Below are positions 57,486 to 64,000 of a stretch of DNA of 64,000 nucleotides, in pieces; position 1 is the first letter of the stretch; each line of letters starts with the position of its first letter. The DNA comes from Armillaria gallica. Taxonomy: Eukaryota > Basidiomycota > Agaricomycetes > Agaricales > Physalacriaceae. The stretch is taken from the NCBI GenBank assembly GCA_037576215.1, contig JBANDB010000007.1, positions 5,363,001-5,427,000 on the forward strand. The letters run 5' to 3'. Below the pieces are notes generated by a model. That model saw nothing but the letters and a program-made list of their open reading frames with translations. It had not been told where the DNA came from and searched no databases. Made by a program: the position numbers and the translations under genes.

Positions 57486-60400
57486 CAGGACCTCTGCTGT
57501 GCATGACTTGGGGTCTTTGCAACTCAATTTTGTTCCATTTTTCTGGCCTACGTACTCCTCTGTGATCTTGATGATGTGTCATTTGCCTCCACAGGATTGC
57601 CCTGTATCCAACTTGCTTGCACCATGGACAATGATTCCCTTGGTCCAATTGCTATCATGGATGACTATTCCTGTGAACCACTGTTTTTTTAGGTGCATAT
57701 AGCCACCTTTTGATGTGGAGGACGCTGCAGAACAACTTGTTGCATTATGGGGATAATACCCTAAGCTTGGCAAGCAGATCTGGATAAAATACTGTGCATC
57801 TGGATACTTTACCGTACATTTGATATGCAAAAAAATCTTGATTAAATGTTAAATAATACTGGCAATTCAGTCATCATTTTGCAGCAGTGAAGTGATTAAG
57901 AACATTGAACATTTGCCCAAGATTTGGACCTTTAGTATAGCCCCAGAATACTCTATGACAATTTTGACTTCTCTCAAGCTCAAAAACATGGCAGTGCTGG
58001 TGCAGATTTAAAATACTTTCAGGCAATTCTACAGCCAAAAAGGGAAAGAACATACAAAATAGTTCGAGATTTTTACTGGAATGGTGAGGCCAACTAGATG
58101 CCGAGACTATTCTTCCTCTTTGAAGTCATATCTCAGCCTCATTAACTAGATTTATGAAATTTTAAGGCAAACTTAGCTGACACTGGCCTCAATCTATGGT
58201 GCATGAAAATATTCTCATGACATTTAAACTGTCCTTAGCCTTCATTTATCATGGAAATTCTATGCAAAGGTGATCTTATCAGATCAATATTATTCAAACT
58301 CCCTCAGGCTGTAATAGTTAGCCCAATCAGATCCACATAAGGTTGAGAAAAGGTTAAGAAAAGTTTGCCTCTTCTCAGCATGTGACCGGCATTAGCTTTG
58401 TCCGATTAGCCTTACCTAATTCAGACCATCTGAACGTGCCGACATCCAGATGTCTTTGACTCTTGATGTCTGGATTCTGCCATCTCAGCTCTGGACATCT
58501 GAATCCAATGCAAATTGAGCATAAGTATTCAAACATGGACTCAACACATGCTGGTATGAGAGGCCCAAGACATTGTTTTTGTCTTTTTATGGTTTGTAAT
58601 TTTGTAAACGATCAAATATCTTACATCATAGTGGTAATCCTACCAGGATCATGTATGGACCCTCACATAAGGTCCACCGGCTTGCCCAGTCATCAAAAAA
58701 TGGAAAATTATATTAGTCATAGACTATGCCAGAAACTGAGTGATCAGGATGCACAGACAAGATAAATAGCTGCAGTTAGTTGAAGACATCAAAGAGTCAT
58801 CTACTAAGCTACTCCTCGCACATTCAAACACAACATTGCTACTGATGCCAAGGGTAGAAGAGAACACTCTTTTGTTCTCATTCCTTGTACTGACTGTCAC
58901 TTTAAGGACTCGAATCTCAGGATACAGTTGGGATTGGTGGATAGAAGAGCAGAGGAACAGAAGGTTGCCAGTCCACACTGAAGAATAAAAATTTGATCAA
59001 TTAAATATCATGCATCATCATCTTCTCATGGTTTTCTCTTCTTCTCCACCAGCCATCTCTTCCTACCTGGAATCATGAATACTCCTCCCAGTGGTGGGAC
59101 TGCACCGAAGAACAGGGCGATGTTCCCACGACAACTCAGTGAACTATTTGATTGGCCAAATTCTAGTATTCCAGTGTATGCTACTTGAACAGTTGATCAA
59201 ACACTTCATAGGTCTTGAGCTCGTCATCGATCATAATGCCAGCAATCTCACTGCCAAAGAATGAGGTGCATTGTTTGCTGCTGACAATCCCCTCCTTTAA
59301 ATCATGAGCACTATTTTCCCTTCCCTTCTTGTAGTGACAGCAACCATCTCTGTTCTCAGGAATCTGATGTAGCTGTGGACGACAACACCATCGCTGAGAG
59401 TCTAGGTTATATAGGAAAAACATCTGTAAGTCCCTTTTGCCCTGTCAGAAGCGAGTACTCTGAACGTTTCATCTAGACACCCGCAAGCAGTTAAGTGCCA
59501 CCTCTTCTGCCAGAAGCTTGGTATACCCTAGTGCTTACTCTCAAATATCTGTACTTTGTGTTTTCTAATGGTCCCTTATCCTCTTGTCCACACTGACCAC
59601 TGGCCAGAGATCGTCTCGAATGGATGTCTGTACATCCACCACTATCACAAGCCACTTGATGCTGCTATGTTGACCGGTTTTGGATGCTATCAGCACCTTC
59701 CTCATCTCAGGTTGAAGGACCTATCCTTCGTCATACTACAGGAAATATATCTGGTGAGTTCCATACCCTTCCATTGTCTGATTCATGCCAGTTCATCATA
59801 TTCATACTAGCACCACACGAGGAACTCTGTTCACTTGTCGGCAATCTGTGATACCAATACTCACTTTCTCAAATATTTTGTTATGCAGCCTTCCATGCCC
59901 AAATGATTTGTAAGTATCATAAGCCCAAAGAATAATCAATGAGATCTATTTCATGGCCATTGAATTCTACTGCAACACAGCTAGAATCCAACATGAGGAT
60001 GAACATCTAGCATGTGTATAGATACAATTTAATAAGAATTATGGTATATGAACATGTCAGTGGATGCTGAATCAACGGAACACAGGCAATGTGCCGTTGA
60101 GCTGCAAAAAAAGGAAAATGGAGAGCCAGATGTTGAGGATGCCACAACTTTGAACAATATGTTTGTATCTTTCTTCCAATATGCTTTCTTTGTTGACAAT
60201 TTGCTGATATACAAGAAGAATAGGCTAGGATATATGATATGCTTGTCATCTGCATACTGGGCCTGTGATCTCAATAGTATGTCGATTATCAGTTCATTAT
60301 CAGAGCTCACTTTCTTACACCAGATTCATTAGATTGCACAATTATTTTCCAGGAATGATGATGTCCTTTTCCCCCTAAGCCATCTCTATCCTCCTTTAGT

Positions 60401-61255
60401 TGTCATCAAACCATAACTAATATCTTTCTCTTCTAGCTGTCACCACCTCTTTCCTGTTCCTGCTGGGTTCTGCTCATCTATGACTAAAACTACCTGCGAA
60501 GCCTCCAATAGGCTGGGCTCTGTAATAAAGGACTAAAGACAGGTACGAGTCTACCCCTTACTATGATATCAACAAATAAATGTGTTGCTACTATCTTATA
60601 GTTATAGTGCTTTTCTGAAACTAGTCGAATACACTTGTAACTTGTTACACCCCAGCTTTTTCAGATTGAAAATGGGACAAACTAATCACTGAGTATTCCT
60701 GAAATCCATATTTGTATCCTTTCTGGTTTTGATATTGACGACAACACTCCTACTCAGCTCTCAATAGCAAGTGTTATAGACCAGGCTCAAAGAGAAGATG
60801 TTCGAGTTTCCTTTTACTGTCGTTGTCTGCATGCTGACAAACATTAGCCTCCCCTTAGGCACCATTTTACATGGATCAAGTATACCATTGATGAAGATGG
60901 TTGAAAGATTCATATGATTGCCATGAAGAGTGTGTTTTGACACAAAGTTGTTGCACTCTCATCAGATCCTTCTCTAACTTGACTCCAGATCCCACCAGTG
61001 CCCCCAAAGTCACATTTGAGAAAGATACCATCATCATTCAGAATCAATCTGGATCTGGAAGCAGGTGAGCTGTATTTGAGCTCAACCGGTGACGAGGCTG
61101 GTGACGGGCATCCATGAAACTGAGCACGGCCTAGCATGAACATGCACCAAACCTAACTCAACCCCACTAAACACACACACACAATCTCCTTAAGTGCGGA
61201 GGGGAGCAAAGATTTTAATTCCACTTGCATGCCCACAGTATCCCAATTTCTCTTA

Positions 61256-62550
61256 GTGAGCTCGCTAGAATGATATGCGCAACAATGTAGTATTTTCAAA
61301 CTAGTCTCAAATTCTCTAGCTCTTCAGAGCTTTTTACAAGAGAGCACGGTGAACCATGCAACCCTCGAGGCAAAATATATTTCAATAGCCGGAACACACA
61401 GATATGCAGATCCGCAAGTTGACCAAGTTCGGTCAGTGAGCTCGCTAAGTACGACCCACCACTAGACCTAATCTGCATGTGACACTGCCTTTCTCTTAGT
61501 GGCTAAACCTGACTTCCAAACTCATCACGATGGAGGCCCTCGGCACTCCCACTCAAGTCTTAATTACTCTCAGAACTGTCCCCGCAAGTCCTCACACACA
61601 GTGCGCTCGCCCTAACAATGGTGCCATGAGGTCCAACTGCGCACACCTGTCACACTTTGTGCAACTGCTAGAACAGCTCAAGCTGGCTGATTCCCTTGCA
61701 ACTACTTCTAGACCTACACAGAGGCCGACACAATGCAAGTTCTCTTTTTACACTGAACCAGAAAAGGAACAGAGTGTTTCTCTCAGATTTATCTCAGCAA
61801 ACTCTTAAGATGGGCGCAGCGTCACTGCCCCCAAATCTCTTTCTTATCTCAAGTAATCTGAAGTTTTTATCCAAAATGTTTCTCTTGTTCTATTTCTCTG
61901 TGAGCTCGCTGAACTTGTGTTCTAGATGAGACTGAAAGCTACTAACTCTTATGCATTGCAACAAGTCCAGATCCAAACTGAAGCTTTATTACTGTACGTG
62001 GGGGGTAGGTATCTTGGTTTACTACGTGAAATTGATTATTACAAACGGTCTTTTAGTAATTTAATTCCTTTGTCAGCCGATAATTCTTCGTCCGAACTGG
62101 TGCAACACTCTTGGCAGAGCACTGCTTGGGCCTCCTTTTAGTATCCTCAAAGGGCTAAGTGATGTCGATGTCATTCGCCCTAGCAGCAGAGTAGCTCGCT
62201 GACTTGTACTCAATGGCTGCTTAATCCTCGATCACTGATCACACCTCATATTCGGCTTTTGGTTCTGCTCTGAAGGTGACAGCGTCATATTCTAGACTTG
62301 GTAACCAAGGAATGCTTCGGATTTCGAGCCCACTCACTATTCCCATTGGCCAAAGTCTGTTTCTAGTCCATGCCTGGGGTTTTTTTGATTACCCCCGCGC
62401 ATGATATCTTTTCTCTGGATCTCCAGGGACTACGCATCATAGATTATCGATGCACAGTTATCTAAATTAGTCCCAGCCTGTGTACAAGCACATCCCACTG
62501 AAAGTTGAATTCTCTACTGCAGACGGATGTTTTGCACAAGTGAGCTCGCT
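61256..62550 (+). repeat. Dispersed TGAGCTCGCT motif, four exact copies and one variant
   Basis: TGAGCTCGCT occurs with start at 61257, 61437, 61901 and 62541; a variant GTAGCTCGCT is at 62191. GTGAGCTCGCT is shared by the four exact copies. Spacings are about 180, 464 and 640 bp, with unlike flanks. Four copies of a 10-mer in 1.3 kb are not expected by chance. Confidence 0.6.
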
Positions 62551-62949
62551 CTTTGGCCCTATTGTCATGCATGCCCGTAAGGTACAGTGCAACAATGAAG
62601 TCCTTATGTTTTAATTCTGTTGCTTCTGTTTCTATCATAGAGCTCTCAACCTTGGTGACCTTGCTTCCTCACATGCCATTTGCACTGTTAGTCCGCTCTC
62701 TGTGCTTCTGCTTTGCTAACATGTAAGGTATGTGAATTTTGCAAAATTACACCCTTAGACATGCTGCGGGCATGACACCGGCTGTGCTGTTCCATCTCAT
62801 ACTTATTTAGATATCAGAGACCAGGTACCCCATGTCCATCCAGCTCAGACAGGTACCTGCAGGAGGCTAAGTAGAGAGTAATCAAGCCTTGCCCAACACC
62901 GCTTCAAGATCTTATTGTAGAGGGACCAATTTCTGTCACCTGGCCATAC

Positions 62950-63282
62950 TCAAAGAACCATACACAGAGACACACTGTCTGGTTCAATAGCAAACTTGCC
63001 CAGGATATCACAGAACCTGATGCCACCACTCGTATTCCTGAAGTTGGCACCATATACATTCATCAGAACACTGTTGATGGCACATTGCAGATTTGGGCAT
63101 ATCAGTGGGATGGAAGCTGGGTGGTTGTTCCTAGTGATAATAGGCACTATAAGCATCCCAACCCACAATACCATGATAGATATTTCCAGCTCTCAAAGGA
63201 TATGAAGCCTAGCTGGGTTACCAATGGCACAAAAGTCAAGTATGAGCAGCAGGAAGAGAAATTGGGTAGATCCTGTACCTGA
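62950..63282 (+). pseudogene. Unknown protein fragment
   Basis: Frame reading WFNSKLAQDITEPDATTRIP, then VGTIYIHQNTVDGTLQIWAY, then QWDGSWVVVPSDNRHYKHPN and DMKPSWVTNGTKVKYEQQEE. It has globular-protein composition (many Trp and Tyr) and ends at TGA, 63280-63282. No start or splice context found and no family recognised. Confidence 0.3.
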
Positions 63283-64000
63283 GAATTTTTGGCTACCTAT
63301 GTTGATATATAGAGTATTGTGTCATTTCACTGTTTTAATTACCACACAATGACCAAAGTTGTTTACAAGAAATCACAAGTACTGATAACTATAATTCAAG
63401 ATGATCAGCAGGTGGCAGCACATAATTCCTATTTCCCTCTCCTTCTATCACTATCTCCTCAAGAGATGTGTCCTCCTCCAGATCTACTACATGAGAAGTT
63501 CCTTCATACACAATGGGGTCTATCCAATTGGTCTTCCTCATGTCGACAACGGTCACAGTCCTTGTTACTGGCAAAAGTTCAGGTGGCTGGAAAAATGAGA
63601 TGATAGTCATGAGTGCAGCAGTTTCCACATGGGTAATGTGGACGACAGTCACCAACAGCTTTTTGAACACATGAATGATACATCAGCTCAAGCCAGTGAA
63701 ATAAGAAATGCACCAGTACCACAGCATTGGCAAATAATACAAGCAAGCTCTGATCCATGACAGCACATACCAGCCACTAGTGGCCCACAGACCTGTGAAT
63801 ATGATGCAGACTACTATTTTCATGGTTCATTGTAGCTGTGGGAAGGTTAGTCGAGTGAACCAGTCATTGAATCTAAAGGACTGACTCTGATGTTCCACCA
63901 TTTTCTGAATCGGCCTCGCCTTGCACTAGGCAGCACCCCGATCCATATCTTGACACAGCAATTGTCTCCCTTTTCTGCATCTCTGGTCACAAGGTACTTC

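Larger units (their letters stand above)
57486..64000. other. Gene-poor 6.5 kb end of the window
   Basis: AT-rich sequence with short frames only. Possible protein relics: 60048-60332 (FQYAFFVDNLLIYKKNRLGY) and 62950-63282 (listed separately). A short CA repeat (ACACACACACACA) lies near 61173. A TGAGCTCGCT motif set lies at 61.2-62.6 kb. No RNA gene or bounded transposon seen. Confidence 0.45.

Noticed and set aside
61256..62550. CRISPR-like array
   Set aside because: Eukaryotic context, 10 bp motif only, and irregular spacing.

Overview
The window looks like a nuclear region of a basidiomycete (Agaricomycete-type) fungus. The recognisable genes are split by many 45-70 bp GT-AG introns. Two of them belong to DUF6534, a multi-membrane-segment family typical of mushroom-forming fungi, and the gene-poor stretches are full of decayed LTR retrotransposons and small terminal-inverted-repeat (TIR) elements. 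Species cannot be decided from the sequence alone.

Layout. 0-4 kb: decayed Ty3/gypsy chromovirus ending in its 3' LTR. 4.8-5.6 kb: glutathione S-transferase pseudogene. 5.6-10.3 kb: gene-poor, with broken reading frames of no known family. 10.3-12.4 kb: P450 gene 1 (minus strand). 12.4-21.5 kb: no convincing gene, but a gypsy solo LTR (16972-19117) that holds a hairpin-rich insert and a hAT-type MITE, plus a second hAT-type element (20091-20625). 21.5-23.3 kb: delta-12-type fatty acid desaturase. 25.8-26.3 kb: TIR element in front of P450 gene 2 (26.5-28.6 kb). 32.5-34.5 kb: DUF6534 gene A. 35.3-36.7 kb: Lpx1-like alpha/beta hydrolase. 37.2-49.2 kb: transposon island with two hAT-type MITEs, a full-length copia element carrying a pogo-like DNA transposon, and a hAT-type element nested in another. 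50.2-52.4 kb: 14-TM (DHA2-like) MFS transporter. 53.5-55.5 kb: DUF6534 gene B. 55.5-64 kb: gene-poor, with a copia LTR, a gypsy solo LTR and undefined repeats.

Two paralogous P450s, a desaturase, an alpha/beta hydrolase, an MFS exporter and two DUF6534 membrane proteins in 45 kb would suit a loose specialised-metabolite (modified fatty acid or polyyne-like) locus. That is inference: no backbone synthase is visible and the genes are widely spaced.

The most distinctive content is the transposon stratigraphy. At least seven TIR elements have exact or near-exact target duplications, with several insertions inside insertions. The retroelements carry transition-type decay that looks like cytosine deamination. 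All splice junctions were read by eye.
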